A stretch of 64,000 nucleotides of DNA, from positions 4,774,001 through 4,838,000 of the forward strand of contig OZ244128.1 of assembly GCA_965215995.1 (NCBI GenBank), read 5' to 3'. Position numbers and translations under genes: made by a program. The notes under the pieces are model-generated. The model worked only from the letters and a program-made list of their open reading frames with translations, ran no database searches and had not been told where the DNA came from. Below, piece after piece: positions 15,260 through 22,988 of the stretch. This stretch comes from SZUA-309 sp965215995. GTDB taxonomy: Bacteria; Pseudomonadota; Gammaproteobacteria; Pseudomonadales; Azotimanducaceae. Each line of letters begins with the position of its first letter. The first letter of the stretch is position 1.

Positions 15260-15483
15260 CAACGATCCTCCTGGCTTTCCTGTTCATGCTGTTGCTGGTT
15301 GCCGGGATGGCAGTGGGTGTGCTCTTCGGGCGCAAGCCGATCAGTGGCAGTTGTGGTGGTATGAAATCGCTTGGGATGGGCGTTTCCTGCGAGATCTGTG
15401 GTGGCAATCCGGATCTGTGCGAAACGGGCGAGCAGAAAGGCAGCAGCAAAGCATCAGACCTCTACTATCGTGCGGATGACTGA
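15256..15483 (+). CDS. nqrM: Na+-NQR maturation protein NqrM
   Basis: A 75-residue protein with one N-terminal transmembrane helix (residues 4-24) and a cysteine cluster: GSCGGMKSLGM, then CEICGG and a further Cys (DLCETG). This is the layout of NqrM (DUF539), needed to deliver iron to the membrane Cys4[Fe] centre of Na+-NQR. It is coupled to apbE by a 4-bp overlap. The C terminus is shorter in cysteines than some relatives. Confidence 0.9.
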   Translation: MTTILLAFLFMLLLVAGMAVGVLFGRKPISGSCGGMKSLGMGVSCEICGGNPDLCETGEQKGSSKASDLYYRADD

Positions 15484-15513
15484 ACGGCGCCTGGCACCGG
15501 TTCTCATCAGGTC

Positions 15514-16740
15514 GTGAGTCGTCCCGTCTCTCTCGAGTTGGGCGCCCGTTACGCGCTCACTCGCAGAAGCGCAATCTCGTTCATCAGTTTCGTAGCAGTG
15601 GCCGGGCTGGCACTGTCCGTGGCCGTGCTGGTGATCGTGGTCAGCGTCATCAACGGCATGGAAAGGGAGTTGAAGGAGCGGGTGCTCGGCATGCTGCCAC
15701 ACCTGACTTTCTACGGTCGTGAGCCCATGGCGGTAGATTCCGCGGAGATCGCGACGATCGCGGATCTGGACGGTGTGGCGGGGGTGGTGCCCCTGATCCA
15801 GCAGGCCGGGCTGGCAGCCGTCAGCGATCGGGTCGCAGGTGTGCTGATCACTGGCATCGGAGATCAGTACAGCCTCGTCTCGGATCTGTACGACCACCTG
15901 GAGGGGGAGGCGCCCAGGCTGGAGGCGGGAGCCTTCGAGATGTTTCTCGGCGCCGGTGTCGCGAAGACCCTTGGGGTGGAGATCGGAGACAAGGTCGCCA
16001 TTGTTCTGCCGAGTGCGACCGTAACACCGGCTGGTCTGTTCCCACGCCAGAAGCGTTTTTCCGTTCGCGGCATCGTTCGCTCCCGCTCCGAGATCGATGC
16101 CCGTGCGGTGTACCTGCACGAAGCAGATGCCCGTCGTCTGCTACGACTCGGAGATCGCGTGCACGGCTATCAGGTACGCCTGACAGACCTCTTCGACGCT
16201 GAGGCGGTGGCTCGAGCGGGCATGTCCGCGCTTGCAGATCGGAATCTATTCCCGCGTAGCTGGATACGTACTCACGGCAATCTTTATCACGCTATCGGCG
16301 TGCAGAAAACCACCATGTTCGTGCTGCTGTCCTTCCTGGTGGGTGTGGCGGCGTTCAACCTGGTTTCCACTCTGGTGATGGTGGTGGATCAGCGTAAGAG
16401 CGATGTAGCCATCCTGAGGACGCTCGGCAGTGACAGTCGCACGGTTGTGTGGGCGTTTCTGTTGCTCGGCACAACCCTCGGACTTGTCGGTATCGCCACC
16501 GGTGTGTTCGTGGGTGTGCTTGTTTCTCTGCTGCTGCCCGAGGCTTACCTCTGGCTGGCCGACAGACTGTCGGTGGACCTCATGAGCCAGTACTTCGTGA
16601 ACTACCTGCCAGTGGAAGTGCGGGTGACGGATCTGATCGGCATCAGTGTCACCGCTCTCATGCTCAGCATGTTGAGCACCCTGTACCCTGCCTGGCGGGC
16701 AGTGCGGTTGAAACCCTCGGAAGTGCTGGCGCATGAGTGA
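15514..16740 (+). CDS. lolC: Lipoprotein-releasing ABC transporter permease LolC
   Basis: A 408-residue inner-membrane permease of the LolCDE complex, which extracts outer-membrane lipoproteins for handover to LolA. It has the MacB/LolC topology: TM1 at about residues 24-46 (ending VINGMERELKERVLG), a large periplasmic domain to about residue 265, then three TM helices. The cytoplasmic coupling motif VDQRKSDVAILRTLGS follows TM2. I took the GTG at 15514, which gives the usual Pro-Val-Ser-Leu start. The end overlaps lolD by 8 bp. LolC and LolE are similar, so the C/E labels follow gene order. Confidence 0.9.
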   Translation: MSRPVSLELGARYALTRRSAISFISFVAVAGLALSVAVLVIVVSVINGMERELKERVLGMLPHLTFYGREPMAVDSAEIATIADLDGVAGVVPLIQQAGLAAVSDRVAGVLITGIGDQYSLVSDLYDHLEGEAPRLEAGAFEMFLGAGVAKTLGVEIGDKVAIVLPSATVTPAGLFPRQKRFSVRGIVRSRSEIDARAVYLHEADARRLLRLGDRVHGYQVRLTDLFDAEAVARAGMSALADRNLFPRSWIRTHGNLYHAIGVQKTTMFVLLSFLVGVAAFNLVSTLVMVVDQRKSDVAILRTLGSDSRTVVWAFLLLGTTLGLVGIATGVFVGVLVSLLLPEAYLWLADRLSVDLMSQYFVNYLPVEVRVTDLIGISVTALMLSMLSTLYPAWRAVRLKPSEVLAHE

Positions 16741-17404
16741 GGTTCTGCGCGCGGAAGGGCTCCGCAAAGGTTATCGGCAAGGGGGTGCTGAAATCATCGT
16801 CCTCGACGGCGTTGATTTCTCCGTGGCCCATGGCGAGCGGATTGCGATCATAGGCCGGTCCGGCGCGGGAAAGAGCACGCTGCTTCATCTGCTGGCGGGT
16901 CTCGATGAACCGGATGCAGGCTCTGTCTGGATAAAGGGTGAAAACCTCACCTCGGCCGATGCAGCAGGACGCGCCGCCATCCGCAACGCGCACATGGGCT
17001 TCGTCTATCAGTTCCACCACCTGCTGCCGGAATTCAGTGCCGAGGAAAATGTCGCTATGCCGCTGCGACTCGGTGGCATGCCTGCCAAAGCAGCGAGAAA
17101 CGCCGCGGCGGAGCTGCTCGACCGGGTCGGTTTAGGTGGCCGCCTGAGCCACCGGCCAAGCGAGTTGTCGGGTGGCGAGCGGCAACGGGTGGCCGTAGCC
17201 AGAGCGTTGGTGGCTTCACCCGCCGTGGTGTTGGCGGACGAGCCAACGGGTAATCTGGATCGGGAGAACGCGGAACAGGTATTCGCGCTCATGTGCGAGC
17301 TGAGCGACGAGCGAGGGATCGGCTTTGTCATCGTGACGCACGATGAAGCGATGCTAAACGGCGTGGACCGGGTGCTCAAGCTGGTGGATGGGGCGATCCT
17401 GTGA
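16733..17404 (+). CDS. lolD: Lipoprotein-releasing ABC transporter ATPase LolD
   Basis: A 223-residue ATPase that powers LolCE. It has Walker A GRSGAGKST (about residues 41-49), a Q-loop in GFVYQFHHLLPEFSAEENV, which is the LolD-typical segment, the ABC signature LSGGERQRVAVARAL, Walker B VVLADEPTGNLD and the switch His in VIVTHDE. It starts inside the end of lolC and ends in a GTGA overlap with lolE, so the three subunits are translationally coupled. Confidence 0.96.
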   Translation: MSEVLRAEGLRKGYRQGGAEIIVLDGVDFSVAHGERIAIIGRSGAGKSTLLHLLAGLDEPDAGSVWIKGENLTSADAAGRAAIRNAHMGFVYQFHHLLPEFSAEENVAMPLRLGGMPAKAARNAAAELLDRVGLGGRLSHRPSELSGGERQRVAVARALVASPAVVLADEPTGNLDRENAEQVFALMCELSDERGIGFVIVTHDEAMLNGVDRVLKLVDGAIL

Positions 17405-18612
17405 GCCGCTCGGTCGCCTGGTCGCTGGCAATTCGCTACCTGAAAACCCGTCGGAAGCAGTTTGCTGCTTTCATCACCTGGGTGTCACTACTCGGACTGG
17501 CGCTCGGCGTGCTGGTGCTCACGGTGGTGGTTTCGGTGATGAACGGCTTCGATCGGGAGCTGAAAACGCGCATCCTGGGCACGGTTCCACACATTCTGCT
17601 GGAAGACGTGGCCCTCTCGGATTCAAGAGTGGATGAAGTTCGCGGTTTCGACGAGGTCCTGAACGCCTACGAGTTTTTTCTCGGTGCCGGGATGCTGACC
17701 CGGAGCAGCGTGGTCAATCCGGTGGCCATCTATGGTATTGATCCAGGTGACGAGGGCGCTCTTCAGTCGATCGCCGCCAACATGCTGGAAGGTTCGCTCG
17801 GGGATCTGGCAGGGGAGGGGCGCGGCATCATCATGGGTGCGCCGCTGGCATCCCGTCTCGGACTCTTCCCGGGTGACACCATCGCGCTGGTGATCTCCGA
17901 ACCCACGGCAAGCGGACTGCGCCCGCAGATACAGCCTTTTCAGCTGGCTGGTACCTTCGAGCTGGGCGCGGAGCTCGATTACTCGCTGGTGGTGGTTGAC
18001 CGCTCAGATCTCGCCGTGGGTGACCTGGCCAGCATTGGCAGATCGGGTGTCAGGCTGGTGCTGAGTGATCCACTTCTGGCAGAGTCAACTGCAGAACGAA
18101 TTACCGCAAGTCTGCCGGATCTCGTTGTCGCGAGCTGGACGGACAGTTACGGAGAACTTTTTCAGGCCGTTCGCCTGGAAAAGCTGATGATGTTCCTGAT
18201 TCTGCTGATGGTGGTGGCGGTAGCGACCTTCAACATCGTATCCGGCCAGATGATGGTGGTGGCCGATAAGCGCTCCGCCATTGCCATCTTGCGAACCATG
18301 GGCGCCGAGGCAGGAACCATCCGATTGACCTTTCTGTTTCAAGGTGTGCTGATCTCCGGCATTGGCATCGTCGCCGGGCTGATTGCCGGTGTGCTCGTGG
18401 CCTATCGGATCACCGACATCGTCGGCTGGATGAAAGACTGGTTCGGCTTCGGCCTGCTGGATGGCACCTACTTTGTGGAAGTGCCGGTGCTGGTGCTCGG
18501 TTCAGATCTCTGGATCATCGCCGGCCTTTCCGGGGTGCTCTGCCTGCTGTCTGCCTGGCTTCCGGCGCGGAGAGCCGCGCTCATGAACCCGATCGACGGG
18601 CTGCACGGATAG
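17401..18612 (+). CDS. lolE: Lipoprotein-releasing ABC transporter permease LolE
   Basis: The second permease of the LolCDE complex, 403 residues, with TM1 at about residues 22-46 (ending VSVMNGFDRELKTRILG), a periplasmic domain, and three C-terminal TM helices. The motif VADKRSAIAILRTMGA matches the coupling loop of the partner. The GTG at 17401 overlaps the lolD stop. Its last 32 bp overlap the convergent DUF2062 gene. Confidence 0.9.
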   Translation: MSRSVAWSLAIRYLKTRRKQFAAFITWVSLLGLALGVLVLTVVVSVMNGFDRELKTRILGTVPHILLEDVALSDSRVDEVRGFDEVLNAYEFFLGAGMLTRSSVVNPVAIYGIDPGDEGALQSIAANMLEGSLGDLAGEGRGIIMGAPLASRLGLFPGDTIALVISEPTASGLRPQIQPFQLAGTFELGAELDYSLVVVDRSDLAVGDLASIGRSGVRLVLSDPLLAESTAERITASLPDLVVASWTDSYGELFQAVRLEKLMMFLILLMVVAVATFNIVSGQMMVVADKRSAIAILRTMGAEAGTIRLTFLFQGVLISGIGIVAGLIAGVLVAYRITDIVGWMKDWFGFGLLDGTYFVEVPVLVLGSDLWIIAGLSGVLCLLSAWLPARRAALMNPIDGLHG

Positions 18613-19114
18613 CACGGCGTTCCCGCCACCGGCTGATCACATGTAACCGCCAGCTGACTCGCACCAGCACGAAACCGGTCACTCCAGCCACCCATCCACA
18701 TAGAAGCGAGCCGAAAATCAGTGGATAGCCGATGTCGTCCAGGTTCTCGAGCAACCAGCTGAAGCTGAGCTCGATGCTGCTGACCGCCACATCCATGTTC
18801 AAAAGCCAGGCGCCGAGCCGATAGGTGAAATAAAAAATCGGTCCTATGGTGATGGGATTGCTGATCCAGACCAGCGCCACGGACAACGGCAGGTTGCAGC
18901 GGGCGACGATGGCCAGGACAGCTGCCAGTAGCATCTGAAAAGGTATCGGCACAAACGCGCAGAAAAGGCCAATGAAGGTCGCACCGGCAATCGAGCGGCG
19001 GTGCATGTGCCAGATCTCGGGATTCTTCAGCCACTTGCCCACAGGACGCAGGGCGGGATTCTCGCTGACCTCACCCGGGTCCGGTAGATACCTTCGGAGA
19101 AGATTTCGAGGCAT
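18581..19114 (-). CDS. DUF2062 domain membrane protein
   Basis: A 177-residue membrane protein of the DUF2062 family. From ATG 19114 it starts MPRNLLRRYLPDP, the normal start of the family. The motif WHMHRRSIAGATFIGLFCAFVPIPFQM near residue 45 and the segment VWISNPITIGPIFYFTYRLG near residue 85 are diagnostic. It has two to three transmembrane helices and a basic tail. Function is unknown, although it often lies near comEC or exbB genes. A start at 19150 would add 12 residues. Confidence 0.85.
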   Translation of the reverse strand: MPRNLLRRYLPDPGEVSENPALRPVGKWLKNPEIWHMHRRSIAGATFIGLFCAFVPIPFQMLLAAVLAIVARCNLPLSVALVWISNPITIGPIFYFTYRLGAWLLNMDVAVSSIELSFSWLLENLDDIGYPLIFGSLLCGWVAGVTGFVLVRVSWRLHVISRWRERRAIRAARRSGS

Positions 19115-19168
19115 GTGCAGATTATGCACCCGAACCCTTCTACCGGACATGACGGCTGACCCATTCTC

Positions 19169-21535
19169 GTGGCCTTCGCGCTGAAAACCGTATTCACGGA
19201 TGGCCTGTTCTGGCCGGTCATCGCGATTGCCGGTGGGGTGGGCTTGCTTGTGCTGCCCGCAAGCCGACTGCCTGGGTGGCAGATTCCAGTACTGCTGCTG
19301 CTGGGTGTGGCTGTCCTTTTGGCTGCCAGGGCGGCGCCCATGCTGCGCCTCGCGCCCTGGTTTCTGCTGGGCTTTCTGTACGGGCAATGGCAGATGGAAG
19401 GGGCGCTCGACGCCCGGTTGCCGCTATGCGCTGATCAGTCCCTGCGGCAGTTCGAGCTGATTCTGCTGGATACCCCGGTGCTGACGCAGTTAGACGATAC
19501 GCAGGGTCCGTCCGTGGCTCGTTTTCAAGCCGAGGTCAGCACGACCGAAGAAGATGGCTGCCTGTCATCCGGGGTTAGCAGGGTGCGTCTCACCTGGTAC
19601 GACCCGCCGCCTCTCCGCAAAGGTGAACGCTGGCTGGTGGAAGGACGTTTACGACCGCCGTGGGGCAACCTGAATCCGGGCGGGTTTGATTACGAGCGCT
19701 GGCTGCTTGGCGAGGGACTTGCCGGGACCGGCTACGTGAAAGCTGGTCGGCGCCTGCAGGCAGCACCCTCGTCCTTCGATCTTCGAAGCCGGATTCGCGC
19801 TGGCTTGCGGCTCTGGCTGGAGCGACGGCAGTCCAGGCATCCGGGGATCATGCTGGCGCTGATGACCGGGGATGATTCCGCACTCGGCCAGGCTGAATGG
19901 CGTCTTCTCAGGGACAGCGGCACCGTGCATCTGCTGGTGGTCTCAGGCCTCCACGTCGGCATGGTGAGCGGGCTGCTGTTTCTGCTCGGCCGGGGTTTGT
20001 GCCGAATCTCAAGCCGGTTGCTGCTTCTGGCGGGGGCGCGTCGCCTCGCCGGCTTGTTCGCGTTGACCGGGAGCGGTGCCTATGTCTGGCTGAGCGGGTC
20101 CGGGGTGCCTGCGCTGCGCGCCTGGCTCATGAGTGCGGTTGTGCTGCTCGTGCTTTCCAGCGGCCGAACCGTGCGCGGGCTGAACGTGGTGCTGCTCGTG
20201 ATGGCGCTGGTGCTCATCGGCAATCCGCTGGTTGTGCACCAGCAGGGCTTCTGGCTTTCCTTCGTGGCAGTTCTGTCCCTGGTTGCCTGGTTCGAGCCCA
20301 CCCAGGTTGGCCGCCCCGCCGAGCCCCGTACGCTCATCGCACGCTCTGCGTCTCCGTTGCTGGCGTTTCTGCAGGTGCAGATCGTCTTGCTGTTTGCGCT
20401 TAGCCCGTTGCTCGCTGCCTTCCAGGGCGGAGTGCCGTTACAGAGCCCGCTGGTCAATGCGCTGGTCGTGCCCCTGGTGACTTTCCTGGTGCTACCGCTG
20501 CTGCTGGCAGCGGCGTTGCTCTTCTTCTATCTGCCCGTGTTGGCGGAGTTTCTCCTGACGGCGGCGGAGGTTTCGCTGGACGTGGTGATGCTGACCGTCT
20601 CTGCTGCTGCGGAAGTGCCGGTCACCGCCATGTTCCTGGACGGCGCAGCATCCTGGCTGCTCATGCTGCTGGTTCTGCTGGTGCTTCAGCGGCGACCCTC
20701 CTGGCAAACGCAGCTGACTTCGATCGGGCTCTGGTGGGCTCTTTTACTCCCGGCGGCTGACATGCCGCCTTTCGGTGAGTTCCGCGTGACCGCGCTGGAT
20801 GTCGGGCAGGGTTCGGCCATTCTCGTGGAGACACATCGGCATCGGCTGCTCTTCGATACCGGGCCCCGATATGCCTCAGGCTTTGATCTTGGAGACGCCG
20901 CTGTGGTGGCGAGCTTTCAGCGTCTGGGAGAGGGCGATCTGGATGCGCTGGTACTCAGTCATGATGACATCGATCACACCGGCGGTGCTCGGGCCGTGAT
21001 CGAGCAGCTGGCGCCCGCGCTCACATGGACGTCGTTCCAGCTGGCAGGGCAGCAGGATCTGCCAAGACCTTGCGTTGCCGATAGCCGATGGATATGGGAT
21101 GAGGTGAGTTTTCGCTTTCTGCACCCTGAGCCCGACTGGCAGGGCAGTGACAACGACAGATCCTGTGTGCTGCTGATCACGAACCGAAACCGGTCCGTGC
21201 TGCTCAGCGGGGACATCTCACGACGGGTCGAACGGCGTCTGCCGAAACAACCCGTGGATCTGCTCATGGCACCGCATCATGGCAGCCGGACGTCGTCCTC
21301 GTGGAGTTTTGTCAGAGGATTCTCACCGCAGACCGTATTTGTCAGCACTGACCGGCGTAGCCGCTATGGGCACCCTCACCCGGAGGTGATGGCCCGTTAC
21401 GCGGATGCCGAGGTTCGGATAACGGGCCGGTCGGGTGCCCTCACCTGGCAAAGTAACGAGCCTGACTTGATCTTTGCCCAGCGTGAGCAGGCGGGTGCTT
21501 ACTGGCACCGGCGCGCGCTCCCGGTCAGGCCTTGA
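19169..21535 (+). CDS. comEC: DNA internalization competence protein ComEC/Rec2
   Basis: A 788-residue polytopic protein that forms the inner-membrane channel for single-stranded DNA during natural transformation. It has the three expected parts: an N-terminal DUF4131 region with two or three helices and an OB-like domain (residues 1-190), the competence domain with about seven more helices (roughly 220-520, including LLVVSGLHVGMVSGLL and the SGSGVPALRAWLM segment), and a C-terminal metallo-beta-lactamase domain with VLSHDDIDHTGGA near residue 597 and APHHGSRTSSS. GTG 19169 is used. Type IV pilus genes needed for uptake are not in the window apart from pilZ. Confidence 0.93.
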   Translation: MAFALKTVFTDGLFWPVIAIAGGVGLLVLPASRLPGWQIPVLLLLGVAVLLAARAAPMLRLAPWFLLGFLYGQWQMEGALDARLPLCADQSLRQFELILLDTPVLTQLDDTQGPSVARFQAEVSTTEEDGCLSSGVSRVRLTWYDPPPLRKGERWLVEGRLRPPWGNLNPGGFDYERWLLGEGLAGTGYVKAGRRLQAAPSSFDLRSRIRAGLRLWLERRQSRHPGIMLALMTGDDSALGQAEWRLLRDSGTVHLLVVSGLHVGMVSGLLFLLGRGLCRISSRLLLLAGARRLAGLFALTGSGAYVWLSGSGVPALRAWLMSAVVLLVLSSGRTVRGLNVVLLVMALVLIGNPLVVHQQGFWLSFVAVLSLVAWFEPTQVGRPAEPRTLIARSASPLLAFLQVQIVLLFALSPLLAAFQGGVPLQSPLVNALVVPLVTFLVLPLLLAAALLFFYLPVLAEFLLTAAEVSLDVVMLTVSAAAEVPVTAMFLDGAASWLLMLLVLLVLQRRPSWQTQLTSIGLWWALLLPAADMPPFGEFRVTALDVGQGSAILVETHRHRLLFDTGPRYASGFDLGDAAVVASFQRLGEGDLDALVLSHDDIDHTGGARAVIEQLAPALTWTSFQLAGQQDLPRPCVADSRWIWDEVSFRFLHPEPDWQGSDNDRSCVLLITNRNRSVLLSGDISRRVERRLPKQPVDLLMAPHHGSRTSSSWSFVRGFSPQTVFVSTDRRSRYGHPHPEVMARYADAEVRITGRSGALTWQSNEPDLIFAQREQAGAYWHRRALPVRP

Positions 21536-22034
21536 ATTCGCTGCCTTCCGGGTCGTCCAGCAGGCGAATGATATGGCGCAGTTCCCTGACGAGCTGGTCT
21601 TTCTCCTCGTCGTTGAGGAAGTGTCCGACTTCCAGAGCCTTGTCGCGGCATTTCAGCTCGATCTTCTTCCGGTACCAGGGGTGCCGGGCTGGCTCAACGA
21701 AGAATCGGGCGAAATAGCGTTCGAACGAGAAGCGCTGGGTCGGCGCACGAATACCGCGCTCGAAGATCAGCTCCTCACGACTCAGCCGCAGGACCTCGGT
21801 GACGTGGGTACGGCGTACGCAGTAGTACAAAGAACCGGCCAGAACCGACATCTCGAGAATCGTGAACGGCAGGATCATCCAGAAGCCCTGTGCGGTGAAT
21901 GCCGCGGCTATGATCAACGAGAGGGTCATCAGCGTACCGACGAAGTAGGTGTTGGCTTGCCAGGTCCAGGAGCGGTTCGGTCGCAGCACGATCAGTGCAG
22001 CTGAGGTGTCCACATCGAAGTCGCAGGCAATCAT
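21525..22034 (-). CDS. DUF2244 family membrane protein
   Basis: A 169-residue protein with two transmembrane helices (about residues 32-50 and 54-72) between short cytoplasmic parts. The motif LRPNRSWTWQANTYF at the start and FERYFARFFVEPARHPWYRKKIEL near residue 110 fit DUF2244. The ATG at 22034 overlaps the stop of the PilZ-type gene (TCAT on the plus strand), so the two are coupled. It overlaps the end of convergent comEC by 11 bp. The function is unknown; relatives are often linked to cytochrome oxidase genes, but not here. Confidence 0.75.
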   Translation of the reverse strand: MIACDFDVDTSAALIVLRPNRSWTWQANTYFVGTLMTLSLIIAAAFTAQGFWMILPFTILEMSVLAGSLYYCVRRTHVTEVLRLSREELIFERGIRAPTQRFSFERYFARFFVEPARHPWYRKKIELKCRDKALEVGHFLNDEEKDQLVRELRHIIRLLDDPEGSEFKA

Positions 22035-22795
22035 GAGTCCCGTTCCTTGACAGATAGCCAGCGGAAAGCCGCCCGGGCCTGTCGTCGGCAGAGCTCGTCG
22101 GCAAAAGTAAGCTCGTCGATCATCCGCGGGTTCTGCAACCAGCGACTGTCCTTGTAGCGCTCGCCTGCCTGGAAGGAAAACTCGGATGAGTCTGCCTGGG
22201 CGATGGCGAATACCTTGGCGACAGCGGCTTCCGGCATGCTTTCGGAGGATTCCGTCTCGATGGTGAGCAACTCCAGATCGTCCGCGGAAACAGCGAGCGA
22301 GAATCTCTCTTTCAGCAGCCGGGTGAGCGCGGTGCGCCATTCGTCCCCGACGATCAGATAGGTGCCCGGAAAAGTCCATCTGCCATTCTGCTGAACGACC
22401 AGCAGCCGGCCGGTTTCTTTCATGATCAGCGCCGCAACATGGAGCTGAAAGTAGTCGCGGCCGACGGCGAGCTCGTCCCGCAGGCGCTCCACGCTCTCCC
22501 AGAGATGACGGCTGGTACGGTTCTTGAACGAAAGGCCGAGCCCGCTATCTTCGACCCGGCGGACCTCCATCTCCACGGTGGGGGTGGGTTGAGTGTCGAT
22601 CGTGTTCGGATTCTTAAGCGTCAGTCGGACGGTCGCGCCGGTACGAATGCTGGGCGCTTCCGTTTGCACGTCCATGTGGACGAAGACGCCGCCCTCCGAG
22701 ATGTCGCGGGCCACACAGTTGCGCCGCCCGATGCTGGGATGGGTCAGCTCCACCAGAAGTGGTAGCTGGATGCGAGGGTGCTCTCTTCTCTCCAT
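22031..22795 (-). CDS. PilZ domain protein with degenerate Nudix-like C-terminal domain
   Basis: A 254-residue protein in two parts. Residues 1-110 form a PilZ domain, with the c-di-GMP-binding arginines in ERREHPRIQL and the second motif DISEGGVF, so nucleotide binding looks intact. Residues 115-250 resemble a Nudix fold: AALIMKETGRLLVVQQNGRWTFPG is the usual strand leading to the Nudix box, but the box itself reads GDEWRTALTRLLKERFSL and lacks the REXXEE glutamates needed for metal binding. It is probably a regulatory rather than hydrolytic domain. It is coupled to the downstream DUF2244 gene. Confidence 0.75.
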   Translation of the reverse strand: MERREHPRIQLPLLVELTHPSIGRRNCVARDISEGGVFVHMDVQTEAPSIRTGATVRLTLKNPNTIDTQPTPTVEMEVRRVEDSGLGLSFKNRTSRHLWESVERLRDELAVGRDYFQLHVAALIMKETGRLLVVQQNGRWTFPGTYLIVGDEWRTALTRLLKERFSLAVSADDLELLTIETESSESMPEAAVAKVFAIAQADSSEFSFQAGERYKDSRWLQNPRMIDELTFADELCRRQARAAFRWLSVKERDS

Positions 22796-22929
22796 CGAGC
22801 CGGATTCGGACGCTTCTTCGAATTGATTCTTCTAAGGGGCTATTTCAGTCGTTTTGGACTTTTCTGAGTTCTGATCGGGCAATTGCAGGCTACGTATATG
22901 TCCCTACGCCCAGACATCGGCCGGAACCG

Positions 22930-22957
22930 CTTGAATTTTCAGGCATTGGCCACATTG
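22930..22957 (+). promoter_or_regulatory. Sigma-32-like heat-shock promoter of clpB
   Basis: CTTGAA at 22930-22935, a 14-base spacer, then CCACATTG at 22950-22957, close to the sigma-32 consensus CTTGAA-N13/15-CCCCATNT. It lies 31 bp before the clpB start codon. Heat-shock control of clpB is established in E. coli, so position and sequence agree. Confidence 0.65.
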
Positions 22958-22988
22958 TAGCAACAGTCGTTGTTAACGAGAGAAAGTC

